Assembly: GCA_963773605.1 (NCBI GenBank) | Contig: CAVZBT010000001.1 | Location: 1 to 64,000 of the forward strand | DNA from: CAVZBT01 sp963773605 | Lineage (GTDB): Bacteria; Acidobacteriota; UBA6911 | Direction of reading: 5' to 3' | Length of the DNA stretch: 64,000 nt | Part shown: positions 55,909 to 64,000 of the stretch, in pieces | How the letters are laid out: each line of letters starts with the position of its first letter | Position numbering within the stretch: the first letter of the stretch is position 1 | Made by a program: the position numbers and the translations under genes | Notes under the pieces: generated by a model | The model's input: the letters and a program-made list of their open reading frames with translations, nothing else | The model's database searches: none | What the model was told of the DNA's origin: nothing

Positions 55909-57247
55909 ATGAGACGGAACGATCACCCGACGGTGCGGGAGTTTTACGAGAAGGACGCCGCCGCAGTCCCCGCCGGACCTCCGCTCGTTGAGGCCGATTG
56001 GCTGCGACGGCTGGCCCGGGAAGCCGGGGCGGACGACGTGGGCGTGGTTCGAGATCGGGCGTCGGGCGCTGGATGACCAGCGGGACGACATCCTGCGTTT
56101 TTTCCCCGTCACCCGGACCCTTGTGAGCATCGTGTGCCGGATGAACCGGGAGCCGATCCGGACTCCCGCGCGCTCGGTGGCCAACCTGGAGTTTCACCAC
56201 GCGGGCGAGAAGGTCAACGAGGTCGCCCGCAAGGTCGTCGCCGCGCTCGAAAAACAGGGCATCCGGGCGATCAATCCCGCGATGGGCTTTCCGATGGAGA
56301 TGGATCGCTTCCCGGGCAAGATGTGGGTTGTCTCGCACAAGCCGGTGGCGGTCGCCGCGGGGCTGGGACACATGGGCATCCACCGCAACGTCATCCACCC
56401 GGAGTTCGGCAGTTTCATTCTGCTCGGAACCGTGCTGATGGATGCCGAGGCGACGGTCTACGACCAGCCGCTTGCCTACAACCCCTGCCTGGAATGCAAG
56501 CTGTGCGTGGCCGCATGCCCGACGGGAGCCATCTCACCCGACGGTCATTTCAACTTCTCGGCCTGTTACACGCACAACTACCGGGAGTTCATGGGCGGCT
56601 TCACCGATTGGGTCGAGCAGGTGGCCGACAGCAAGAGCGCCCTGGATTACCGGAGCCGGGTCGCCGATTCCGAATCAGCTTCCATGTGGCAGAGCCTCTC
56701 GTTCGGGGCGAACTACAAGGCTGCATACTGCCTGGCCGTCTGTCCGGCAGGTGAGGAGGTCATCGGCCCCTATCTCACGGACAAGCCGGGCCACGTGCGC
56801 ACCACCGTCCGCCCGCTGCAGGAAAAAGAGGAGACCGTTTACGTCGTCCGGGACTCCGACGCCGAAGCACACGTGGCCCGTCGTTTTCCAAGGAAAAAGA
56901 CCAAGCGGGTCGGCAACGGTTTGCGGCCGCGTTCCATCCGGGGGTTCCTGGCCGGTCTGCCCCTCGCCTTTCAACGGGACCACGCGCGGGGGCTGGACAA
57001 CACGTACCATTTCGCCTTCACGGGGACGGAGGAATGCCGGGCGACAGTGGTCATCCGGGACATGGCCGTGCGGGTCAGCCCGGACCACACCGGGAAGGCC
57101 GGGCTGCGCATAACCGTCGACAGCCAGTGGTGGCTGGGGTTTGTGGCGATGGAGAAGAATCTCCTGTGGGGATTGCTGCGCCGTAAAATCCGTCTCAGCG
57201 GCTCTCCGAGGCTGCTGCAGGCGTTCGGCAGGTGTTTCCCGGCATAG
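55909..57247 (+). CDS. Fe-S (QueG/reductive-dehalogenase-like) protein with C-terminal SCP2-like domain, one frameshift
   Basis: Starts at 55909 (MRRNDHPTVREFYEKDAAAV). Near 56047 the frame moves +1 and continues EIGRRALDDQRDDILRFFP. After an alpha/beta region (HMGIHRNVIHPEFGSFILLGTVL) comes a ferredoxin domain: CLECKLCVAACPTGAI is a full [4Fe-4S] motif, and CLAVCPAGE gives only part of a second. The last 100 residues (YHFAFTGTEECRATVVIRDM, then VDSQWWLGFVAMEKNLLWGLLRRKIRL) look like an SCP2 sterol-carrier domain. The combination suggests electron transfer to a hydrophobic substrate. It is likely controlled by the MarR just upstream. The exact reaction is unknown. Confidence 0.78.
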
Positions 57248-58036
57248 GAAGGAACCCCGCAGATCCGTCTCCCGTTGTTCGCAACGCAGCACGACCGTTG
57301 GGCGGTGCACAACAGCCCTGTCCCAGGGTGCAAATGCGAATCCAATGAGGTGTGGACGCGCGAGTCGGGCACGGCCTGCAGCACTTCTGATCCGCGATTC
57401 AAGAGTGCTTTGATCCTGGAATCCGTGGCAAGGTTTTCTGATTTTGGCGGCGGCACCGACGGGTCAGGACGCGGAAGGAGCGTGCTCGCCCAGAAACCGG
57501 GTGACGCGGTGTTGCACCATCGAAGGGATCGTATTGCATTCCTTCGAAGGAAAGGCTCCATTCAGTGGGGAGACTCTTGAAAAGATCAGCGCTCTAAGAA
57601 AAGTATTCCATCTGGATCTTGATGCTTCCTCGAGACATGACTTGAAGGATCGAAATGGCGATTGAAATGGGCGATTTGGTGGCGACCAGACTCCGACCGA
57701 CTTGAGGATCATCCCCGCCTATCGATGGCCGGCATCGAACCAAGACCTACCTTGCGGTCGCGGGATTTTGACCCCCGTGCGTCTCCAGTTCCACCACTTT
57801 GGCTCAGGTGCAGGCGGGGGGTGTAGCCCAGATGCCTTGCCAGAGTCGATTGCGGGACGGGTGTGGCGCTGACGAACGGGCTATCCAACGCGCCGGCCGG
57901 GGGGCTATCCTGCAATAAGGCAAGGGCCGGTTGATACCGCCCAGCGCCGAGGTGGAAATCCGTCCAACGAATAACATGGCCTGTCGGCCCGGGGCCAAGT
58001 GATGGAGTATGTGATTCCGCAGTGTTGAACCTCGAG
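57248..58036. other. Gap without protein gene, with tRNA remnant
   Basis: About 790 bases. The left part (57250-57715) has open frames on both strands but no family pattern or ribosome binding site. The middle has the tRNA-Leu-like sequence (57721-57803). The right part (57804-58020) is GC-rich with weak inverted repeats (CCGGCC/GGCCGG near 57890-57935). A promoter for the oxidoreductase should lie here but none is obvious. Confidence 0.45.
57721..57803 (-). tRNA. tRNA-Leu(CAA)-like sequence with degraded 3' half
   Basis: On the minus strand from 57803 the start GCCAAAG-TG-GTGGAA is that of a tRNA-Leu, followed by a D-arm (CTGGAGACGC). The anticodon stem CGGGG/TCCCG holds the 7-base loop GTCAAAA, anticodon CAA. 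The long variable arm begins GACCGCAAGGT as in leucine tRNAs. Beyond it the T-loop is TTCGATG with poorly paired arms, and the 3' acceptor (CATCGAT) does not pair with GCCAAAG. It is thus probably a broken tRNA gene, not a working one. Confidence 0.5.
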
Positions 58037-60061
58037 ATGAAACCGTCGGTCTGCCCGATGGACTGTCCTGACCGCTGCAGCCTCGAGGTGGGGGTGCGCG
58101 ACGGAAAGGTGGCTTCCATCGGCGGCAGTCATGTTCATCCGCTTACCGCGGGGTTTATCTGTTCGAAGGTCAGCCGTTTCGCGCGCCGCCTGTATGGCCC
58201 CGACAGGGTGCTCTTCCCGCAGCGGCGTACCGGCCCGAAGGGGAGCGGCCAGTTTGCGCGCATCACCTGGGAGGACGCGATCGGCGAGATTGCGGACCGG
58301 TTGCGCCGGATCTCGGCGACAGACGGGGCCGAGGCGATTCTTCCCTTTACCTACGGCGGATCGAACGGCATGCTCACGCACGAATTCGTCGACGCGCATT
58401 TCTTCCGCCGCCTCGGTGCCTCGCGTCTCGAGCGCACCCTCTGCGCCGCGTCGACGACCGCCGCCCAGGATGCGCTCTACGGCAAAATGCCGGGCACCGC
58501 ATTTGAAGATTATGCCGAGTCGAAATTCATCCTGGTCTGGGGAGCGAGTCCCACACACAGCAATATTCATCTGATGCCCCACCTCAAGGCCGCCCGGAAG
58601 CGCGGAGCGCAAATCGCCGTGGTCGACTCGCGCCGCGTGCTCGGAGACGATCTGGTGGACTTCTTCATCCAGCCGTACCCGGGCACGGATGTGGCGGTGG
58701 CATTGTCGATGATCCACCACCGGGACCGGTACGGGCTCGCAGACGGCCCGTTCCTCCGGGAGAACGCCACCGGGTGGCAGCAGCTGCTCGAATACGCCGC
58801 CGGATTCCCGCTGGACCGGGCGGCGCGCATCGCGCGTGTCGAACCGGGCGACATTGCCCGCCTCGCCGAGGCCTATGCCGCCGCGAGCCCGGCAGTGCTG
58901 CGCTGCGGCTGGGGGCTGGAGCGCAATCGCAACGGTCTGGCCGCAGTCGCGGCCGTGCTGGCGCTTCCGGCCATCGCGGGCAAGTTCGGCAGGACAGGCG
59001 GAGGGTACTCGCTGAGCAACAGCAAGGCGTACGAACTGGACGAGACAAAACTCGCCGGCGCCCCCCCAGCCTCGACCCGCAGGCTGAACATGAGTCGACT
59101 GGGGCGATACCTGACCGAGGAACTGAAGCCGCCGCTGCGGGCCCTTTTCGTATACAACTGCAACCCGGCCGCTACGGTGCCGGATCACAACCGTGTGGTC
59201 GCGGGACTGCGCCGCGAGGACCTGTTCACCGTCGTTCACGAACAGGTCATGACCGATACCGTCATGTTTGCCGATATTGTCCTTCCGGCCACGACCTTCC
59301 TCGAACACCGGGAACTGACCAAGAGCTACGGCGCATACGCGGTGCAGTTCGCGGAGCCCGTCGTTGCCCCACTCGGGGAGTCGAAACCAAATGCGGAGGT
59401 TTTCCAGTTGCTGGGCCGGGCCATGGGCTGGAACGACGGCCTGTTCGCCGAAGACGCGGAAACGCTTCTCGGCCGGGCCGTAGGCTCGATCAAGGGCTCG
59501 CTCCAATCCTCGTTCGGAGTGCAGACGCTGAAGGAAAAGCGCTTCGTCCAGTTTGATTTCCCCGGCGCCCTCCCGGTCCAGTTCGTGACCGTATTCCCCA
59601 ACACACCGGATCGGAAGATCCGGCTTTACCCCGCCACGCTGGGACCGGAACCGTTCCGGTACCTGGAGGATGAGGATGCCCAAGGATATCCGTTGGCCCT
59701 GATATCTCCCGCCACCGGCAGGAGCATCAGTTCCACGATGGGCGAGTTCAACCTGCTCGATATAAAGCTCGAACTGAACCCGGAGGATGCCGCGGCCCGG
59801 CGCCTTTCGGAAGGCGACACCGTGCGCGTGTTCAATCCTCTCGGCGAGGTCCATTGCCGGCTCAAGCTCGATCCCCGATTGAAACGGGGCGTCGCCAGCC
59901 TGGCCAAAGGAATCTGGCGCCGCGCCACGCTCAACGGTTCGGTCGGCAATGCCCTGGTCCCGGACTCCGTCACCCCGGTGTCGGGTGGAGCCTGCTTCAA
60001 CGACGCCCGCGTTCAGGTCGAGAGACTGTTAACTCAAAGACTCAAAGACTCCAAGACTTGA
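58037..60061 (+). CDS. Molybdopterin-containing oxidoreductase (DMSO reductase superfamily)
   Basis: 674 residues from the ATG at 58037 (a GTG at 58022 adds five). The N-terminal [4Fe-4S] site is Cys6, Cys10, Cys14 (VCPMDCPDRCS) and Cys42 (GFICSK). ERTLCAAST aligns with the Mo-ligand segment of NapA/Fdh, making its Cys (about 136) the ligand candidate. Later markers are FVYNCNPAATVPDHN, TVMFADIVLPATTFLEH and the C-terminal domain (LISPATGRSISSTMGEF and GDTVRVFNPLGEV). No Tat leader is seen, so it is probably cytoplasmic. It has no partner subunit nearby. The 3' end is a run of octamers ending in the stop. Substrate unknown. Confidence 0.87.
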   Translation: MKPSVCPMDCPDRCSLEVGVRDGKVASIGGSHVHPLTAGFICSKVSRFARRLYGPDRVLFPQRRTGPKGSGQFARITWEDAIGEIADRLRRISATDGAEAILPFTYGGSNGMLTHEFVDAHFFRRLGASRLERTLCAASTTAAQDALYGKMPGTAFEDYAESKFILVWGASPTHSNIHLMPHLKAARKRGAQIAVVDSRRVLGDDLVDFFIQPYPGTDVAVALSMIHHRDRYGLADGPFLRENATGWQQLLEYAAGFPLDRAARIARVEPGDIARLAEAYAAASPAVLRCGWGLERNRNGLAAVAAVLALPAIAGKFGRTGGGYSLSNSKAYELDETKLAGAPPASTRRLNMSRLGRYLTEELKPPLRALFVYNCNPAATVPDHNRVVAGLRREDLFTVVHEQVMTDTVMFADIVLPATTFLEHRELTKSYGAYAVQFAEPVVAPLGESKPNAEVFQLLGRAMGWNDGLFAEDAETLLGRAVGSIKGSLQSSFGVQTLKEKRFVQFDFPGALPVQFVTVFPNTPDRKIRLYPATLGPEPFRYLEDEDAQGYPLALISPATGRSISSTMGEFNLLDIKLELNPEDAAARRLSEGDTVRVFNPLGEVHCRLKLDPRLKRGVASLAKGIWRRATLNGSVGNALVPDSVTPVSGGACFNDARVQVERLLTQRLKDSKT

Positions 60062-60063
60062 AG
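60032..60063 (+). repeat. Four tandem octamers at gene end
   Basis: ACTCAAAG, ACTCAAAG, ACTCCAAG and ACTTGAAG follow one another exactly; the last contains the TGA stop of the oxidoreductase. Similar octamers occur at 13159-13190 (minus) and, more loosely, around 4757-4793. Confidence 0.7.
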
Positions 60064-60092
60064 AGCATAGTCGCACACCCGGAGGTGCCCTC

Positions 60093-60345
60093 ATGAGGCT
60101 GTGCCGATCGCGCCACGTCCTGTTCGCGGTTTTCACCTTCGCCGCCATCGTCAACGCGCAGGAGGTGATCGTCAGAACCAGCCAGGTGCTGGTGCGCTTC
60201 GACGACCGGATGCAGCGCCGGCTCGAATGGACCGACGCGGGCAGCCGGAGCATCGTGGCCGGGCACTCGGCACCGTGCAGGGCTCCAAACCCTATTTGCA
60301 GATCTCCTTCAAGGACTCTCTCCTCTTGCGGCTGACGCCCAGATG
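60093..60345 (+). pseudogene. Truncated N-terminal fragment of a secreted protein
   Basis: From an ATG at 60093 (GGAGG before it) a signal peptide (FAVFTFAAIVNAQ) is followed by VIVRTSQVLVRFDDRMQRRLEW. Near 60262 the frame changes and gives VQGSKPYLQISFKDSLLLRL, then a stop at 60344. The start resembles the beta domain at the front of exported glycosidases (GH36-like), but only about 80 residues remain. It directly precedes the DUF4091 gene. The rest of the gene is absent, so this is a remnant rather than a sequencing error alone. Confidence 0.5.
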
Positions 60346-60423
60346 AGAATTGTGTGCGCGGGGCAAAAAGAGGAGATAATGCGAACGGCTCATAACCTTG
60401 GAGAAGACCACCCCGGAGGGCCT

Positions 60424-62085
60424 ATGAACAGCCGCCGTTGGCTGCCCTGGTGCGCGCTGCTGCCGCTCGCACTGTTGTGTTCAAGCACTTCCGCACTTAC
60501 CCAGTCCATCCAGTACCACGTCGTGAGCGCCAACGAGTGGCTGTATCCGGACACTCCGATCCCGGCTGCGCCGGTCCGCTCGGTGGAGCTTCACGCCGCG
60601 CGGGGCGGGCGCACGGGATTCCAGGTGCTGCTGCGCGGGCTCAGGCCGGGCGAGCCGCTCACCTGCAGCCTCGAGGGGGGCCTCGCGCCTGAGCTTTATC
60701 AGCTCGTCGACGTCAAGGTGCCGGAGAATTCCGGCCCGCCCTGCAGCGCGATCCCGCCGGACAAGCCGACCCCGGACTACGTGACCCGAAAGGCGCCCTA
60801 CCGGGTGTTCGAGGCCCTCCGCCCGTTGCGCAACGGTGACGCCGTCCGGGGCGAGACCGAGGCGCTGTATGTGTCGTTCAGGGTCCCGCCGGATGCCGCC
60901 CCGGGGCAACTGCGGGGACGGCTGCGGGTGCAAACCGGCAGCGGGACGGCCGACATCGCTATTGGACTGAAGGTCTATGCCGCCCGCGTTCCTGGCCAGG
61001 GACACCTCCGGGTGACGAACTGGTTCAGCACCGGCCACATGGCGCGGTTGCACGGGGTGCAACCCTGGTCGCAGCAGCACTGGGACCTGCTCCAGGGGTA
61101 TGCGCGCATGATGCGGCGCGGCCGCCAGACCGACTTCATCCCCGCCGGGCCAGAGGTGAAGAAAGCCGGGCCGGGGTCCTGGGAATTCGATTTCTCGAGA
61201 AGCGAGCGGATGATCCGGATGTTTCTCGGCGAGGGCTTCACCCACATCGAGCTCCCGCATATTGCCTCACACGACCGGCGGAAGGATGCGGTGGCCCGAT
61301 TCGTCGTGAACGTCGACGGCAAGCCGGTACCGGGGACGTCGCACGAGGCGTACGAGTACCTGGCGCAATACCTGCGCGCCTGGGCCGACCTGCTCCGGCG
61401 CAACGGCTGGTACGGTCTCGCGACCCAGCACGTGGTGGACGAACCCTCGCCCAAGGATTTCGACGACTATCGCATCATGGCCGGGACCGTGCGCAAGTTC
61501 CTGCCGGGCGTGCCGCTGATCGACGCGCTCGGCAACCCGGGGCTGGACGGTGCGGTCGACATCTGGGTTCCCCTGAGCGAGAGCTACGAGAAACAGCAGG
61601 AAGCGTTCGAAGCCCACCGCCGCCGCGGCGATTCGATCTGGTTCTACACCTGCTGCGCTCCCAGCGGCCGCAATTTGAACCGCTTCATCGACACGGAGCT
61701 CCTGCGCACACGGCTGCTGCACTGGGCCAACTGGCGCTACCGGCTCGACGGTTACCTGCATTGGGGGCTCAACCAGGTTATTCCCGAACAGGACCCGTTC
61801 GAGAACACCTGCCCTCCGCACGGGCCTTATCACGACTTTCACCTTCCGCCGGGCGACTCGCACATCCTGTACCCCGGCAAGGACGGCCCCTGGTCCAGCG
61901 TTCGCTTCGAGGCCATGGGAGCGGGTATCGAAGACTACGAGTTGTTGCGCCTGGTCGCCGCGCGCGACCCGAAACTCGCGGACGAGATCTGCACTCAGGT
62001 CGTCCGCGGATTCACAGACTACGATGCCACCGTGACCGGTTTCGATGCCGTGCACCGGAAGCTGCTCGAGGCGGCCGCGAGGTAA
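60424..62085 (+). CDS. Secreted DUF4091 / GH123-like protein, second copy
   Basis: 553 residues from an ATG at 60424 behind GGAGG; an ATG at 60379 with GAGGAG is also possible, but the leader (WCALLPLALLCSSTSALTQS) fits the later one. An N-terminal beta domain (about 30-215; RGGRTGFQVLLRGLRPG) is followed by a barrel with HVVDEPSPKDFDDYR, where the adjacent Asp-Glu is the GH123-type acid pair, and by the DUF4091 end RFEAMGAGIEDYELL. It shares its layout with 15084-16850 but is well diverged. A glycoside hydrolase role outside the cytoplasm is likely but unproven. It follows the truncated gene. Confidence 0.78.
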   Translation: MNSRRWLPWCALLPLALLCSSTSALTQSIQYHVVSANEWLYPDTPIPAAPVRSVELHAARGGRTGFQVLLRGLRPGEPLTCSLEGGLAPELYQLVDVKVPENSGPPCSAIPPDKPTPDYVTRKAPYRVFEALRPLRNGDAVRGETEALYVSFRVPPDAAPGQLRGRLRVQTGSGTADIAIGLKVYAARVPGQGHLRVTNWFSTGHMARLHGVQPWSQQHWDLLQGYARMMRRGRQTDFIPAGPEVKKAGPGSWEFDFSRSERMIRMFLGEGFTHIELPHIASHDRRKDAVARFVVNVDGKPVPGTSHEAYEYLAQYLRAWADLLRRNGWYGLATQHVVDEPSPKDFDDYRIMAGTVRKFLPGVPLIDALGNPGLDGAVDIWVPLSESYEKQQEAFEAHRRRGDSIWFYTCCAPSGRNLNRFIDTELLRTRLLHWANWRYRLDGYLHWGLNQVIPEQDPFENTCPPHGPYHDFHLPPGDSHILYPGKDGPWSSVRFEAMGAGIEDYELLRLVAARDPKLADEICTQVVRGFTDYDATVTGFDAVHRKLLEAAAR

Positions 62086-62113
62086 CGGGCCGGTTTGGCG
62101 GACTCCAAAGCGG

Positions 62114-62545
62114 CACAGTCGGGCAATGTTATGGAGTGCGGTGCCTCGGCACCGCTGTCTGGGTTTGGCTGGATCGTCAGGCAGCTGCGAAGGTCGGCGC
62201 CTGGGCGCCGACCAAAGGGGGGGCTTGACCCCGCCCGCACCTGGTCTTTCGGGCGCCGCGGCGGGCTCACCACGGTCGGCGCCCAGGCGCCGACCCCAAA
62301 GCGGCGTCGAGCCGCCGCACTCCAAAACAGCACAGTCGGGCAATGTTATGGAGTGCGGTGCCTCGGCACCGCTGTCTGGGTTTGGCTGGATCGTCAGGCA
62401 GCTGCGAAAGGTCGGCGCCTGGGCGCCGACCAAAGGGGGGGCTTCACCCCGCCCGCACTGGTCTTCGGGCGCCGCGGCGGGCTCACCGCGGTCGGCTCCA
62501 GGCGCCGACCCCAAAGCGGCGTCGAGCCGCCGCACTCCATAGGGG
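62114..62545. repeat. Tandem duplication (about 217 bp) of a GC-rich repeat block
   Basis: Two consecutive copies begin with CACAGTCGGGCAATGTTATG at 62114 and 62331. Each contains palindromes GGTGCCTCGGCACC and GGTCGGCGCC-T-GGGCGCCGACC and ends in GCGGCGTCGAGCCGCCGCAC. The copies differ by a few single-base changes. The ending motif is the repeat seen at 1590-1846 and 7797-7964. The block lies between the convergent DUF4091 and nuoH genes. Confidence 0.85.
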
Positions 62546-62547
62546 GA

Positions 62548-63636
62548 CTATCGCCACAGGACTAGGACAAAGCCGGTCACGAATATGTTGAGGACCGACA
62601 GGGGCAGCAGGAACTTCCAGCCGAGCTGCATGAGCTGATCGTAGCGGAAGCGCGGCAGCGTCCAGCGGATCAGAAGCAGGAACCAGCAGAAGAAAAATAC
62701 CTTGATGGCGAAGGCGGCCAACTGGAGCAGCGTGACCAGAAGGTGCGGCAGGCCGACGGAACGATCCCCAGGGGAAATGGAATCCGTCCGACTGCAGGTA
62801 GGGGACCTGCCATCCGCCGAAAAACAGGGTGGCAATGAGCGCCGCGATCAGGATCGTCTCTATGAAATCGCGCCATGAAGAACGCGCCGAACTTCATGCT
62901 GCTGTATTCGACGAAATAGCCGATGATTTCCGATTCTCCTTCGGGCAGATCGAAGGGGATGCGCTTGGTCTCGGCCATGCCTGCCGTCAGGAAAAGCAGG
63001 AATCCGAGCGGCTGCAGGAAGATGCCCCACTTCGGCAGCCAGCCCCAGAGCAGTCCGCCCTGCGCCCTGTTGAGTTCGGCGAGATCCAGGGTGCCGAAAA
63101 TCATGAGCAGTCCGATCAGCGTGGCGCCCATGGTGATTTCGTAGCTGATCATCTGGCTGGAGGCGCGCAACCCTCCGAGGAAGGCAAATTTGTTGTTGGA
63201 GGAGAAACCGGCAAGAAATGTGCCGTAGATCCCCAGCGACATCATGGCGAAAATAAACAGCATCCCGACATTCAGCGGAAGTATCTGCAGCTCGATCGTG
63301 CGGCCGGCGATCCGGATGCGTATCTCCGAAGGGAATTGCGGCAAAGCTCATCAGGGCGAAAAACAGCGACGATGAACGGCGCGGCCGTGTGGAGCAGCCT
63401 TGTCGCCCCCGGGCGGGACATAGTCCTCCTTGAAAAACATTTTGAGCGCATCGGCAAAAATGTGCATCAGCCCGAACGCGCGGATGCCGAAAATTGGGCG
63501 CCGGTTCGCGCCGAGGCGGTCCTGCATGACGGCGGACTGCTTCCGTTCCTTCCAGGTCAGCAGCGAGGTGAGCGTAAGGATGCAGGTGATGAAAAACAGC
63601 AGCCTTGATCAATACGATCAGCACATCAATCCACAT
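62548..63636 (-). CDS. nuoH: NADH-quinone oxidoreductase subunit H, six frameshifts
   Basis: Starts MWIDVLIVLIKAAVF at 63636. Joining frames across shifts near 63592, 63411, 63365, 63330, 62875 and 62755 gives a normal NuoH: TWKERKQSAVMQDRLGANR, FADALKMFFKEDYVPPG, FFALMSFAAIPFG, GFSSNNKFAFLGGLRASSQMISYE, KRIPFDLPEGESEIIGYFVEYSSMKFG and ending VTGFVLVLWR. All six shifts have the same sign (one extra base), so sequencing error is much more likely than decay. NuoH is the membrane subunit that forms the quinone chamber of complex I. It follows nuoG by 58 bases but nothing of the nuo operon follows it. Confidence 0.9.
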
Positions 63637-63694
63637 ATCATTTCCCGGATTCCGGCATCAACAGTTGCCCGCCGGTTCCCCACGGATTGCCACG

Positions 63695-64000
63695 TCATGC
63701 CGGCAAAAGCCGCGACGTTCCTGCCGATTTCTCCAGAAACATCCGCAGCGCCGTGAGCGCGGCACGCGAAACCCCGAGCTCCGCCGCCAGCCGCGCAAGG
63801 ATATCGAGATCGGGCAGCGATTCGCCGATCGGGGGAACGGCCGCACTGGAACCTCTGGACCCGCCCCTGGACATTCGTGAAGGTGCCTTCTTTCTCGGCA
63901 TAGACCGCGGCAGGCAGCTGGACATCCGCCAGCGCGGCCGTCGCCTGATCCCAGGATCCCTGAAAGACGACGCATTCCACCCTGCCCGAGCGCCTTCACG
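63695..64000 (-). CDS. nuoG: NADH-quinone oxidoreductase subunit G, C-terminal part, two frameshifts
   Basis: The right edge cuts the gene; about 100 C-terminal residues remain. KALGQGGM is followed, one base on, by ECVVFQGSWDQATAALADVQLP, then AVYAEKEGTFTNVQGRVQRFQ. After another base it gives AVPPIGESLPDLDILARLAAELG and a stop at 63695. The phrase with YAEKEGTFTN.EGRVQRF is characteristic of NuoG and relatives in the molybdopterin oxidoreductase family. NuoG is the large peripheral Fe-S subunit of complex I. It is followed by nuoH in the usual order. Confidence 0.85.
   Translation of the reverse strand, partial: REGARAGWNASSFRDPGIRRRPRWRMSSCLPRSMPRKKAPSRMSRGGSRGSSAAVPPIGESLPDLDILARLAAELGVSRAALTALRMFLEKSAGTSRLLPA

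Noticed and set aside
62114..62545. CRISPR array
   Set aside because: Only two long copies in direct contact, with internal palindromes and no spacers; no cas gene in the window.
58037..63636. That the molybdopterin oxidoreductase is a nuoG copy of the complex I operon
   Set aside because: It lies on the other strand, is separated by other genes, has a full N-terminal CxxxCxxxC site with a Cys Mo-ligand segment, and lacks the 2Fe-2S domain of NuoG.

Overview
The window is high-GC DNA from a Gram-negative bacterium: it has outer-membrane export proteins, signal peptides and complex I genes. An SPFH protein followed by a ribbon-helix-helix protein, intergenic GGCGTCGAGCCGCCGCACTCC-type inverted repeats and several families of large secreted proteins suggest an Acidobacteriota genome. 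That placement is inference, because no rRNA gene is present. No transposase, phage gene or CRISPR array was found. Many genes carry single-base shifts. In the ligase gene (45.9-48.6 kb) and nuoH (62.5-63.6 kb) every shift has the same sign, an extra base. I read most of these as uncorrected sequencing errors and describe the proteins as if continuous.

Layout. 0-8 kb is a mixed housekeeping region: a secreted FG-GAP-like protein (cut by the left edge), an SPFH/ribbon-helix-helix/DUF3592 group, a formamidopyrimidine-DNA glycosylase, a tandem jacalin-like lectin, a DoxX protein and a periplasmic PpiC-type foldase. 8-13 kb, minus strand, holds a GtrB-like polyprenyl-phosphate glycosyltransferase coupled to a membrane GT-C protein, then a decayed beta-propeller gene and a decayed receiver gene.

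13-45.5 kb is one long minus-strand exopolysaccharide locus. In transcription order it contains: a secreted protein, a sensor kinase, a sigma-54 enhancer-binding response regulator, an OPX export lipoprotein-like protein, a beta-barrel protein, a Wzc-type tyrosine kinase, a YvcK/CofD-like protein, a GT2, a 48-residue membrane peptide, two FemAB/GNAT-like transferases, a polysaccharide deacetylase, a Wzy-like polymerase/ligase, a Wzx flippase, asparagine synthase, a third GNAT-like protein, a proline-dehydrogenase-like protein, two GT4 enzymes, a heparinase II/III protein, a second asparagine synthase, another glycosyltransferase, a DUF4091 protein, and a second kinase/NarL regulator pair. Good -24/-12 sites lie in two gaps of this locus. 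This suggests the enhancer-binding protein beside the export genes switches the locus on. The amidotransferases and FemAB-like proteins suggest a polymer carrying amide or amino-acid groups. No priming phosphoglycosyltransferase and no exosortase is present.

45.8-57.3 kb, mostly plus strand, holds a three-domain acyl-AMP ligase/ACP/acyltransferase, a deacetylase-GH3 fusion, an HDOD protein (minus), a phasin-like/ABC1 kinase pair, and a MarR regulator whose putative operator also precedes an Fe-S/SCP2 protein. 57.3-62.6 kb holds a degraded tRNA-Leu(CAA), a molybdopterin oxidoreductase, a truncated gene, a second DUF4091 protein and a 217-bp tandem duplication. The right edge is the end of a nuo operon (nuoG, nuoH) reading leftwards.
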